Notes: a model not told the origin generated them from the sequence alone. DNA of 7,266 nucleotides from CAZQIC01 sp964593555 (GCA_964593555.1 CAZQIC010000173.1:1-7266), one strand, 5' to 3'; counted from the first letter of the stretch, positions 1-5,597 are shown. Numbers and translations are program-made.

Positions 1-254
1 ATTATCAATTAGTTATATCGTTATTTATTAACAATTTGATTTTTAGAACTCCCCTCAATTGCCCCGTTGAAAAATTGTTCAAAAACATCTTTTTGATAAC
101 GTGTTTTCGTTGGGTGCTGTTCCCATATTAATGGGTCGGAAGCAACCTTGAAAAGTTTTTCCAAATCGTTTGGAGATAAGGGTATGAGTTTAACAATATT
201 GTCGAAAAGATTTGTTGGCTGTAGTTCGAATTGTGAAATTGTTAAATCCGCCAT
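1..254 (-). pseudogene. Broken GNAT acetyltransferase, N-terminal part only
   Basis: The frame starts at the ATG at 252-254 and stops at 21-23, giving 77 residues. Residues 15-67 read like the N-terminus of Bacteroidota GNAT acetyltransferases that act on small molecules or proteins: an LQPT start, KLIPLSPNDLEKLFKVASDP, then the LIWEQHP motif and FFNGAIE. A complete member is roughly twice this length and carries the acetyl-CoA loop, which is absent here. After GAIE the match is lost. The next frame shows a short LLINNDITN stretch that resembles the expected continuation, so one or more frameshifts are likely and the rest may lie past the left edge. The gene starts 10 bases after the stop of the HigA remnant. 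The family call is fairly sure. The reading as a pseudogene rather than a short gene is inferred. Confidence 0.7.
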
Positions 255-264
255 AATTTTTTAA

Positions 265-417
265 TCATTTTGTTTGTTGCAATAGTACTTTAATTTCGCG
301 TACTAATACTTCGTGAAGTGTTCTGATCATATCAAGAGTGAGTTTTCTTTTTCTATTCAAAATTTCGCTTACTGCTTTTTGGTAATCTTTGTTTGTTTTA
401 ATTATTTTCCATTCTAT
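265..417 (-). pseudogene. higA: HigA antitoxin remnant (internal deletion, lost start)
   Basis: Translating the minus strand from 417 to the TGA at 265-267 gives about 50 codons with two recognisable HigA pieces joined in frame. The first, EWKIIKTNKDYQKA, is the usual N-terminus. The second, VSEILNRKRKLTLDMIRTLHEVL, is the recognition-helix end of the HigA helix-turn-helix (Xre-like) domain. The roughly 70-80 residues that normally lie between them are missing, with the junction near 372-373. Where a start ATG is expected the sequence has ATA (415-417), consistent with a point mutation. HigA normally binds HigB and represses its own operon; without the first helices this copy should not bind DNA. 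It directly follows the HigB remnant, the usual higB-higA order. Family assignment is strong; loss of function is inferred. Confidence 0.85.
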
Positions 418-421
418 GTTA

Positions 422-675
422 TCAAAATTTCAATGCGTTGACTTTATTGTATTGTGCGTGAGTGACAATAAACCTGGTACAAACAATTTCGTATTGATAA
501 TTGATCCGCATAATTAACCTATTGGAGTTTCCTTTTATATTAAAGATAACTCTGTTTTCTGGAAGAAAACTGATAAAACAGAGTTATAAAAAAATTCCCA
601 ATTTGGGAGCTTTTTTTGATAACTATTTAAATGATCGGTTTCAGTATTGCTACGGAGGGAATTTATTATTTCATT
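422..675 (-). pseudogene. higB: HigB-type mRNA interferase toxin remnant (frameshifted)
   Basis: Two minus-strand frames together give a nearly full-length HigB toxin (RelE superfamily, ribosome-dependent mRNA cleavage). The first, open from 675 to about 575, reads SLRSNTETDHLNSYQKKLPNWEFFYNSV. The second, from about 574 to the TGA at 422-424, reads SFLPENRVIFNIKGN, then RLIMRINYQYEIV and TRFIVTHAQYNKVNALKF. The motifs NRVxFNIKGN, RLIxxINY and FIxTHAQYxK are the HigB signature. The frame changes at 571-580, and the second frame has its own stop just upstream, so no single frame covers the gene. No start codon is visible at the 5' end, which overlaps the stop of the DUF1801 gene by about 10 bases. 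The higA remnant follows immediately. The gene is almost certainly inactive. Confidence 0.88.
546..587. repeat. 13-bp perfect inverted repeat inside the higB remnant
   Basis: ATAACTCTGTTTT at 546-558 is exactly complementary to AAAACAGAGTTAT at 575-587, with a 16-base spacer. The right arm overlaps the higB frameshift site at 571-580. Neither strand has a T-run after the stem (the plus strand continues with A's), so it does not look like an intrinsic terminator. Confidence 0.8.
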
Positions 676-1079
676 TTAGCTGATGCATTGATCATTTGTT
701 CCAGAACTTTTAGATCAATATCATCCAGCTTGTTGATGTAAAGACAACCTGCGCCTGTTTTGTGCTTGCCTAGTTTTTTCAGTGCCGCAGCATGTCTTTG
801 AATATCCATGCAAAGGTGCAGTGATAAATTTGCTTTGCGGGGAGAAAAACCAATTTTAAACCAATCTACTTCCCGCCCTGTGGCCGGACTTTTATACCTT
901 AAGTTTCCAAAACCTATCATTGAACTGCCCCACATTTTAGGTTTTTCTTTTGTGGCCTTTTGCATGAGTTTGAGAATAAGAAAACTGTCTTTGCGCTGCA
1001 CTTCATCTTTAACGGTATTAATAAAGTCCTCAACACTAGAATTGGTTTGCTTGGTTTTAATCTCTGCTAATTTGCCCAT
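666..1079 (-). CDS. DUF1801 domain protein (YdhG-like)
   Basis: This complete 137-residue protein belongs to the DUF1801 family, small single-domain cytoplasmic proteins of unknown biochemical role that are very common in Bacteroidota. Recognisable parts are SSVEDFINTV near residues 14-23, the KPKMWGSSMIGFGNLRY block at 47-62, GREVDWFKIGFSPRK at 68-82, and KLGKHKTGAGCLYI at 102-115, followed by a short helical tail. The ATG at 1077-1079 fits the family start, and the upstream stretch is A-rich rather than carrying a strong Shine-Dalgarno site. It lies 50 bases downstream of the DUF1761 gene on the same strand and may be co-transcribed with it. Its last codons overlap the 5' end of the higB remnant. 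No catalytic function can be assigned. The family call is confident. Confidence 0.9.
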   Translation of the reverse strand: MGKLAEIKTKQTNSSVEDFINTVKDEVQRKDSFLILKLMQKATKEKPKMWGSSMIGFGNLRYKSPATGREVDWFKIGFSPRKANLSLHLCMDIQRHAAALKKLGKHKTGAGCLYINKLDDIDLKVLEQMINASAKMK

Positions 1080-1129
1080 GGTAATATTTTTTTAGTATTG
1101 GTTATGTTGCTTTGTCCATGGTTTTAAGT

Positions 1130-1537
1130 TTATCGCCAAAGTCCTATTATAAACCCCATTAGAACAAAACTAATTGTAACATAGCCGCCATGAATTAACA
1201 TATATTTTGTGGATTTCCGTTCAAATTGTCCAATAATAAAAATGGACAATGCTACCCATCCAAAACCTGCTAAGAGGCCTGCAATTGCTCCCCAACTTGG
1301 AGTTGTATTGGCATCATTTAAAAACATTGCAAGGTTAAAGGCCATAACGATTGAAAAAAGAAATGTTAAGCCAAAAATCCTGGACATATTACTTTTTTTT
1401 AAATCTTCATCTTTGAAGTTGTTTTCTTTCATCCATTGTTTTCCAAATAGTATCGGTGAATACCAAAGGCCACCAATTAAAAAATTTGAAAGTGCGGCTG
1501 TAATTACTGCTAACCAATTAAGTGTTGAAATATCCAT
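1130..1537 (-). CDS. DUF1761 family four-helix membrane protein
   Basis: The 135-residue protein has four hydrophobic segments, near residues 8-25, 53-74, 82-104 and 112-134, so it should be an inner-membrane protein with both ends on the same side. The loop after the first helix holds the motif GGLWYSPILFGKQWM (residues 22-36), typical of DUF1761, followed by a charged soluble stretch at 37-52. The length is normal for the family, whose function is unknown. The start ATG at 1535-1537 is 20-30 bases downstream of a TAAATTTG box, a plausible promoter. The AraC-type regulator ends 68 bases upstream on the same strand; whether it controls this gene is unknown. The antisense frame at 1209-1553 has no family features and is taken as a shadow. 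Confidence 0.88.
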   Translation of the reverse strand: MDISTLNWLAVITAALSNFLIGGLWYSPILFGKQWMKENNFKDEDLKKSNMSRIFGLTFLFSIVMAFNLAMFLNDANTTPSWGAIAGLLAGFGWVALSIFIIGQFERKSTKYMLIHGGYVTISFVLMGFIIGLWR

Positions 1538-1561
1538 AATTATTAAATTTTAAATTAGGGA

Positions 1562-1569
1562 CAAATTTA
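1562..1569 (-). promoter_or_regulatory. Candidate Bacteroidota -7 promoter box
   Basis: Read on the minus strand this is TAAATTTG, matching the Bacteroidota -7 consensus TAnnTTTG, 24 bases before the DUF1761 start codon. No TTTG is visible at the expected -33 spacing, so only half of the promoter is supported. Confidence 0.35.
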
Positions 1570-1605
1570 GCTTGCATTATACTCAACGTATTGTATAAAA
1601 TTAAC

Positions 1606-2427
1606 CTACTTGTCAAGAGGTAAAAAATTTGGAGCGGAGTCATTATATCCATTTTTAATAAATTGTGAAGGATTAAATCCGCAAAATTCCTGAAACTCTT
1701 TAATAAAATGTGATTGGTCCGCATACCCTGTTTCATAAACAATGTCAGTCCAAACAATATCTTTCTTTTGGTATATGTTTGCTAATAAGGTGTTGAATCG
1801 AAATATTCGATGAAGAACCTTTGGGGTGAGACCGCAATATTTTTTGAATTGGCTAATTAAGTGTTTATTGGTCTTAGAATATTCCTTCAACAAGTAGTTA
1901 TGTTTTGAAAAGGGTTGACTTTGTAATTTTAAAACTACATCAACTATTTCCTGAGGAGGAGCTTTCTTCTCGTCAAGTACTTCTGATAACCATTTTTCAA
2001 CAACCACAAATTTTTCGGTTATGTCATTCAAAAGAATGATGTTATCGCGCAGGCTTGTAATACTTTTCCCAAAGTAAGTTTCACTTTGTTTAACCGTGTC
2101 ATTTAGTTTGTTTATTGGGATTTTAAAGAAGGGATATGCTCCTGTTGATTTAAATTGTATAACCAGCATTTCAGAGTGTTGATGAACGGAAATATTTAAA
2201 TATTTTTGTTGCATACCCGAGACCCAGGTATTTTTAAATTGTCCATTTTGCTTCGAATTATTATTGAAGGTTCTTCTTTCGAATCCGTCAAGTTCAATAA
2301 GTAAAAATATATTTCCTGTCGGAACAACTCTTTCCACTTTATGCTCAGAAACAAGATCCTTATAATAGAAAATGCTTTCAATGTATTTGTGTAAGAATGA
2401 TGGTATTTTATGAATCTCAAATGTCAT
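1606..2427 (-). CDS. AraC-family transcriptional regulator
   Basis: This is a complete 273-residue regulator. Residues 1-150 form a variable N-terminal sensing domain of the type seen in many Bacteroidota AraC proteins, with features such as VVPTGNIFLLIEL, WVSGMQ and VIQFKSTGAYPFF. Residues 177-256 are the paired helix-turn-helix DNA-binding domain. The first HTH spans about 177-211 (KYCGLTPKVLHRIFRF at its end). The second includes DIVYETGYADQSHFIKEF and the closing FCGFNPSQF at 248-256, the classic AraC signature. The ATG at 2425-2427 suits the domain start. It is the last gene before the DUF1761 gene on the same strand, and 162 bases separate it from the SRPBCC gene upstream. The effector and targets cannot be inferred from sequence. 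Confidence 0.93.
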   Translation of the reverse strand: MTFEIHKIPSFLHKYIESIFYYKDLVSEHKVERVVPTGNIFLLIELDGFERRTFNNNSKQNGQFKNTWVSGMQQKYLNISVHQHSEMLVIQFKSTGAYPFFKIPINKLNDTVKQSETYFGKSITSLRDNIILLNDITEKFVVVEKWLSEVLDEKKAPPQEIVDVVLKLQSQPFSKHNYLLKEYSKTNKHLISQFKKYCGLTPKVLHRIFRFNTLLANIYQKKDIVWTDIVYETGYADQSHFIKEFQEFCGFNPSQFIKNGYNDSAPNFLPLDK

Positions 2428-2435
2428 TGTTGTTG

Positions 2436-2596
2436 GGTATGCATTGGCGTGGCAGGTGTTAAATGTGATTACATTGCAAATTAAAAATAAAAAAATGTTA
2501 GGAGCTGCGCCAAAAAAATATCTGCATTTAAAAAAAGGCGTGGCAAAGCTTCTCAGCGCACTATATTCCTTACGCTATTAGCGCCAATGTTATGCC
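2436..2596. repeat. Long-range inverted repeat between the AraC and SRPBCC genes
   Basis: CATTGGCG at 2442-2449 is complementary to CGCCAATG at 2582-2589. With small mismatches the arms extend to GGTATGCATTGGCG (2436-2449) and CGCCAATGTTATGCC (2582-2596). Inside lies a 9-bp direct repeat, GGCGTGGCA, at 2446-2454 and 2537-2545. The right arm runs over the stop codon of the SRPBCC gene. The layout resembles the end of a mobile gene cassette, but the integron core GTTRRRY is not in the right place. The space between is otherwise empty apart from A/T runs. Confidence 0.55.
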
Positions 2597-3048
2597 TTCG
2601 TACTTTCATTCTCGATGTTCGCTTTAAGGTCAACAAGTCTCTGCTTTACGTTTGTCTGCAAGTTGTTTTTAATAAATTTTGTAAAAAGGTTAAATGGGAA
2701 CCTAAGAGAAAACGAATATAAAAAAATTACCTCTGTCTTATCGTGTGAGATTTCTTTAAATGTCCAGGAACCTAAAAAGGATTTAAACATAAATGGGCCT
2801 TTGGTCATTTTTACTGCTGTTACTTTAGGTCTGTTGTATGTAACATATTCTGTTACCATGCCAATTCCATTTTTGGTAACACAATAGGCTTTAACTCCCT
2901 TGTCAGCCGCTTTTGCACCGTCAATTAAGTCGGCCTTTCTTAAAAAGGTGTCCCATTTTAAACGTTTATTGTAGTCTTGCGTAAAATCAAAAATCTTTTC
3001 AACCTTTTCATCAACCAAGATTGACTCTGTAAATTTAATCGCTTCCAT
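2590..3048 (-). CDS. SRPBCC-fold (polyketide cyclase/START-like) protein
   Basis: The 152-residue protein has the order and length of a single SRPBCC (helix-grip, Bet v 1-like) domain. The N-terminal strand (IKFTESILVDEKVEKIFDF) leads to the usual first helix with YNKRLKWDTF near residues 26-35, a run of beta strands including VTEYVTYNRPKV, GSWTFKEI and TEVIFLYSF, and a long C-terminal helix from about residue 118. This fold makes a hydrophobic cavity for lipids or aromatic small molecules; no substrate can be named. The ATG at 3046-3048 gives the expected start. It is separated from its neighbours by more than 140 bases on each side, so it probably has its own promoter. The stop TAA sits inside the inverted-repeat arm at 2582-2596. 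Confidence 0.8.
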   Translation of the reverse strand: MEAIKFTESILVDEKVEKIFDFTQDYNKRLKWDTFLRKADLIDGAKAADKGVKAYCVTKNGIGMVTEYVTYNRPKVTAVKMTKGPFMFKSFLGSWTFKEISHDKTEVIFLYSFSLRFPFNLFTKFIKNNLQTNVKQRLVDLKANIENESTKA

Positions 3049-3195
3049 TTATTCAGAGTTTTTTAATTGATGTCAATAAGTAGCGTTGAAACACCTTTAA
3101 AATTATTCGTGCCGGGATTTTTTAGTAAGAAATAAGCCGTTGGTCAATACTATGTATTGTGTTTAGTTGTAAGGTCTGTTAAGTGCCATCACTAA

Positions 3196-3678
3196 TTATT
3201 TTTTAGATTTAACGGGTTTTGTCTTAGGCTTTAGTGCTGATTCGTATTTTTCAATCCATTCTTTTGCACTCATTTTTTTCATTAATTCACCAATGAGTTT
3301 ATAGGGGATCTCATCCAATTTTTTAAAACGGACACAACTTTTTCCCATGTCTAATTTTTGCTTACTGTGCTTGGGATATTCGGTTACGAACCATTTCAAT
3401 AATTTAGTATCCGAATAAATACCCATGTGGTAAAAATTAATAGAATCTTTTTGCGAAGCAATTCCTGCGAAAGGGAGCGGTTCGCTTGGCTTGCAATGGT
3501 AGCCAGCAGGATATAGTGTGTGCGGAATAACATAGCCCAATCCGCCATAACTAATGGCTGCTTCAAAACCTTTGGGTAGGTTTTTTACAATAACATCATG
3601 TAGTTTGTTAAAAGGTTCTGCCCTGTCCTCAGGAAGGCTGATTAGAATTTCTTTTACTGTTTTTCCGGTTGCTTTCAT
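3196..3678 (-). CDS. DUF1801 domain protein, second type in the window
   Basis: This complete 160-residue protein belongs to the DUF1801/YdhG-like family but to a different branch from the one at 666-1079. It has TVKEILISLPEDRAEPFNKL at residues 7-26, the conserved core FEAAISYGGLGYVIPHTLYP at 38-57, a HCKPSEPLPFAGIASQK stretch, NFYHMGIYSD at 81-90, and GKSCVRFKKLDEIP at 112-125. A lysine-rich tail closes the protein. The biochemical role of the family is unknown. The start at 3676-3678 follows the stop of the amber-containing toxin gene by 56 bases, so it could be read through from the toxin-antitoxin promoter. The family call is confident; function is not assignable. Confidence 0.88.
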   Translation of the reverse strand: MKATGKTVKEILISLPEDRAEPFNKLHDVIVKNLPKGFEAAISYGGLGYVIPHTLYPAGYHCKPSEPLPFAGIASQKDSINFYHMGIYSDTKLLKWFVTEYPKHSKQKLDMGKSCVRFKKLDEIPYKLIGELMKKMSAKEWIEKYESALKPKTKPVKSKK

Positions 3679-3734
3679 ATAATATTAAATTTCGTATATC
3701 ATTAAATAATGTCCGCCGCTGAGCAAGCCAAGTG

Positions 3735-4052
3735 TTACGCAACGTTTTCGTTTAATAAGTCTAAAAGTTTTTTGGGGTCTTGTCTGTTGTCCCAGAAAGC
3801 AGAGATAATTAATTTCGAATCAGTTAGTTTATAAAAAATGCTAAAGTGTCCCATTGCAGCAATTCTCGTATTAGGGTACTAGGTCTCTTTAAAAGATTTG
3901 GGATGCTTTAAAATAACATTTATTCTCTCGGCAGTAAGTTCGATTAATTTTTCAGCGTAGCTAGTAGAGCGATTGCGTTGTGTCCAGTATTTTAAAATGT
4001 ACCTTCTCTGCTTAGCTGCAGTGTGGGTCCAAACTACAACTCTTTTAGCCAT
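3735..4052 (-). pseudogene. RelE/ParE-family toxin with in-frame amber stop
   Basis: Read from the ATG at 4050-4052, this frame encodes 105 residues of a RelE/ParE-superfamily toxin (RelE members cleave mRNA on the ribosome, ParE members poison gyrase), interrupted only by TAG at codon 58 (3879-3881). Before it is VVVWTHTAAKQRRYILKYW with an AEKLIELTAERINVILKHP helix. After it the frame stays open through YPNTRIAAMGHFSIFYKL, IISAFWDNRQDPKKLLDLL and the TAA at 3735-3737. The FWDNRQDPKKL end is highly typical of this Bacteroidota family. The start overlaps the antitoxin's end by 19 bases, the usual coupled order. One nucleotide change (for example GAG to TAG) explains the lesion, so inactivation looks recent. 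Suppression of the amber codon cannot be excluded. Confidence 0.88.
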
Positions 4053-4276
4053 TGTAGGTCAGCTTTGTCCAAATGGGTCTGCGAAATTAACTTACCCTTT
4101 TTGATGTCTTTGTCGCTGAGTCGCAGCATAAGAGTTTGCTCGTCTGTAAGTTTAACCACCTCATTGTCTACGGAGCTTTTTTCAACGAGTTTGTACAGAG
4201 CCGTTAGGTAATCTTTATTGCTGATAGATAATAACTTGTCGATGATGCTATTTCGAAGTGTGTCTGTTGAATTCAT
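4034..4276 (-). CDS. Antitoxin of the RelE/ParE-type pair
   Basis: This intact 80-residue acidic protein precedes and overlaps the toxin frame by 19 bases. Its N-terminus (LRNSIIDKLLSISNKDYLTALYKLVEK, residues 7-33) is a helical stretch shared by small Bacteroidota antitoxins. The C-terminal half (LTDEQTLMLRLSDKDIKKGKLISQ, then LDKADLQWLKEL) has the short, charged form expected of a toxin-wrapping tail. It should bind and neutralise the adjacent toxin and probably takes part in repressing the operon. No helix-turn-helix is evident, so I infer the role mainly from context and resemblance to the family. The start ATG at 4274-4276 has an A-rich upstream region. With the toxin interrupted it may now be a lone antitoxin. 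Confidence 0.8.
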   Translation of the reverse strand: MNSTDTLRNSIIDKLLSISNKDYLTALYKLVEKSSVDNEVVKLTDEQTLMLRLSDKDIKKGKLISQTHLDKADLQWLKEL

Positions 4277-4417
4277 AACTTAAATTTAATCATTTCTCAC
4301 CGTCTTTCAAAATGTTGTGTAAGGGTTCGCACATTAGGAACGGCGGGCATTAATTGCGATTTTGTATCTGCCGTTGCAATGCATGTTAAGTAATAAAGTG
4401 CCTGAGCCAAATAAAAT

Positions 4418-4440
4418 GTCACCCTGAGCCTGCCGAAGGA
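4418..4440 (+). repeat. TGAGCCTG-type dispersed repeat, single arm
   Basis: GTCACCCTGAGCCTGCCGAAGG and its flank match one arm of the widespread palindromic intergenic repeat whose usual form is GTCACCCTGAGCTTGTCGAA. A related copy lies at 6446-6468. The second arm of the palindrome is not present here. The surrounding stretch 4277-4525 has no gene that I can support. Confidence 0.6.
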
Positions 4441-4531
4441 CTGCCTTAAAAATTGTTGGGCGAAACTACTTCAGCCCGTTGTGCCCAATGCGCTCTTAGC
4501 TACAGTGCAACTTTTTCGTATATTTATGTCT

Positions 4532-4729
4532 ATGAAAGCAATGGTAATAACTCCTAAAAGTAAGAGTGAATATAAATTCTTAATAGGTTTATTAAAGAAA
4601 CTCAATATTGTGTCTGCGGATGTTGAAGAATCCGATTTGGAAGACTTAGGCCTCTCAAAAATGTTAAAAGAGGTTGATAAAAATAAAAAAGTTAGCCGTG
4701 AAAGTGTTATGGCTAAGCTAAAGTCATAA
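4532..4729 (+). CDS. Small antitoxin (DUF2683-like) of a ParE-type pair
   Basis: The likely start is the ATG at 4532, giving a 65-residue protein that begins MKAMVITPKSKSEYKFL. An ATG at 4526 adds two residues, and a further upstream ATG at 4481 adds a sequence unlike the family. The rest follows the pattern of small Bacteroidota antitoxins: a first strand with a PKSKSEY turn, a helix FLIGLLKKLNI, an acidic linker, and the end KVSRESVMAKLKS, which is very characteristic. Its partner should be a ParE/RelE toxin made from the overlapping TAATG at 4727-4731, and the first 15 codons of such a toxin are there. The antitoxin is intact while the toxin is truncated. The first gene on the plus strand after a run of minus-strand genes, it is probably separately transcribed. 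Confidence 0.8.
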   Translation: MKAMVITPKSKSEYKFLIGLLKKLNIVSADVEESDLEDLGLSKMLKEVDKNKKVSRESVMAKLKS

Positions 4730-4800
4730 TGCAAGTCGAGTTTTTAAATAAATTTTCAAAGGAAGTTGATCGTTAACAATAATTGAAATAATTGAAGTCT
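4729..4800 (+). pseudogene. Truncated ParE/RelE-type toxin
   Basis: The ATG at 4729-4731 overlaps the antitoxin stop by one base (TAATG), as in coupled toxin-antitoxin pairs. It encodes MQVEFLNKFSKEVDR and then TAA at 4774-4776. This opening matches the start of Bacteroidota ParE-type toxins of about 90-100 residues. Just beyond, in another frame from 4773, TIIEIIEV resembles the next helix of such toxins, suggesting a small deletion plus frameshift. The catalytic and C-terminal part (the usual YRIRIGDYRIG and FARxxHRKDIYK motifs) is nowhere in the window. The beginning is well supported; the TIIEIIE fragment is only suggestive. Confidence 0.7.
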
Positions 4801-4828
4801 GTTGGTTCATGTGTCTTTGGACAGCTTA

Positions 4829-4862
4829 CCCCTAACGGTCGGGGGGCGGTCGTGGCGGAATC
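4829..4862. other. GC-rich patch after the truncated toxin
   Basis: A G/C-dense stretch begins CCCCTAACGGTCGGGG, with a small CCCC/GGGG stem, and continues GGCGGTCGTGGCGG. It stands out from the AT-rich surroundings. A second GC-rich patch at 5606-5623 also carries GGGCGG and GGTC. It lies where toxin coding sequence is lost, so it may mark a recombination joint. No gene is seen between 4801 and 5008. Confidence 0.4.
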
Positions 4863-4931
4863 GGAGCCAATAAAGTTAGTTGGAAGAATACACTTTCCCA
4901 AAAAAGAAAATAGCCATGTCGCTAACCCCTT

Positions 4932-5597
4932 GTTATAGGCAGACGAGCTGTTTCTACGAGGTAAATTTTGTTGTATTGCAAACAGTTTTTCAAAGTTATA
5001 ATTCTGTTTTAATCTTTTTTAAGTATTGGAACTAATTTCAACAATAATCCATTTATTGAATTAAGATCCCATATCCATCTGGTATTAATATAATGAGTAG
5101 AAATAACTCCCATTTTATTATTATCAATGTCAAATATTGGGACCGATTTAACTGCACGAAAACCCGAAGCCTTTATTATTTTCATGTCAGGAATAAAAGT
5201 AACATCTACCGAAACATCACTCACCACTATTGTATTACCTATACCAATTGCTCTACCACATGAGGATGAATCAAATGGTTTGGCTTCTTTAAAGTGCTCT
5301 AAAAATTCGTCAGCAAATCCCTTCTGAGCAATAATATGCAACACTTGTCGCTTGTCGTCAAACACTTGAATGTTTCCTTTATCAGCGTTCTCTATATGGA
5401 TGGCTTCATTGAGTAATGCCGTAATATCCTGGTGTAATTCAATAGGAATTTTTATGAAGTTGTCAATTACTTTCGTCATAGTGGTTTTACTGATTCTGAC
5501 TAACATCAAAATACATTTTAGCTTTCAATTGTTTATACTTTTTATTTGGTTTAGTTCTAGAAGGCAATGTTGGATTGGCAATCAGGTTGCCTATAAC
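4932..5597. repeat. 10-bp inverted repeat bracketing the GAF gene
   Basis: GTTATAGGCA at 4932-4941 and its exact complement TGCCTATAAC at 5588-5597 enclose 646 bases that hold only the GAF gene. No transposase is present and no target-site duplication is evident. The arrangement suggests a small cassette-like unit, but a 10-bp match alone is modest evidence. Confidence 0.5.
5009..5506 (-). CDS. Stand-alone GAF domain protein
   Basis: This is a protein of about 165 residues consisting of essentially one GAF domain, a fold that binds small ligands or senses redox or light signals. Visible family features (numbering from the ATG at 5506) are HQDITALLNEAIHI near 25-38, DKGNIQVFD at 42-50, LHIIAQKGF at 56-64, the SSSCGRA motif with Cys83, TIVVSDVSVDVTF at 92-104, ASGFRAVKSVPIFD at 113-126 and GVISTHY at 133-139. 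This set of motifs is shared with GAF domains attached to histidine kinases or other sensors, but here no kinase, HTH or cyclase domain follows. Two other starts are possible: TTG at 5509 and ATG at 5479; the domain is complete with any of them. It is convergent with the truncated toxin and divergent from queE. Confidence 0.87.
   Translation of the reverse strand: MLVRISKTTMTKVIDNFIKIPIELHQDITALLNEAIHIENADKGNIQVFDDKRQVLHIIAQKGFADEFLEHFKEAKPFDSSSCGRAIGIGNTIVVSDVSVDVTFIPDMKIIKASGFRAVKSVPIFDIDNNKMGVISTHYINTRWIWDLNSINGLLLKLVPILKKD

Noticed and set aside
546..587. Inverted repeat as an intrinsic terminator
   Set aside because: No T-run follows the stem on either strand, and it lies within toxin coding sequence.
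501..683. Plus-strand frame of 60 codons
   Set aside because: It is antisense to the HigB remnant, which accounts for the conserved sequence, and it has no family features of its own.
808..1553. Two plus-strand frames (808-1095 and 1209-1553)
   Set aside because: Both lie opposite well-supported minus-strand genes (DUF1801 and DUF1761) and show no recognisable protein motifs.
1518..1757. Minus-strand frame of 79 codons overlapping the AraC C-terminus
   Set aside because: It is an out-of-frame shadow of the DNA-binding domain; the AraC frame fully explains this stretch.
4454..4490. GTTGGGC and GCCCAAT as a possible integron attC site
   Set aside because: GTTGGGC fits GTTRRRY, but the two halves are in the wrong order for an attC site, the second half is imperfect, and no integrase is present.
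4471..4734. Minus-strand frame opposite the DUF2683-like antitoxin
   Set aside because: The plus-strand frame has family features and a coupled toxin start; the minus frame has none.
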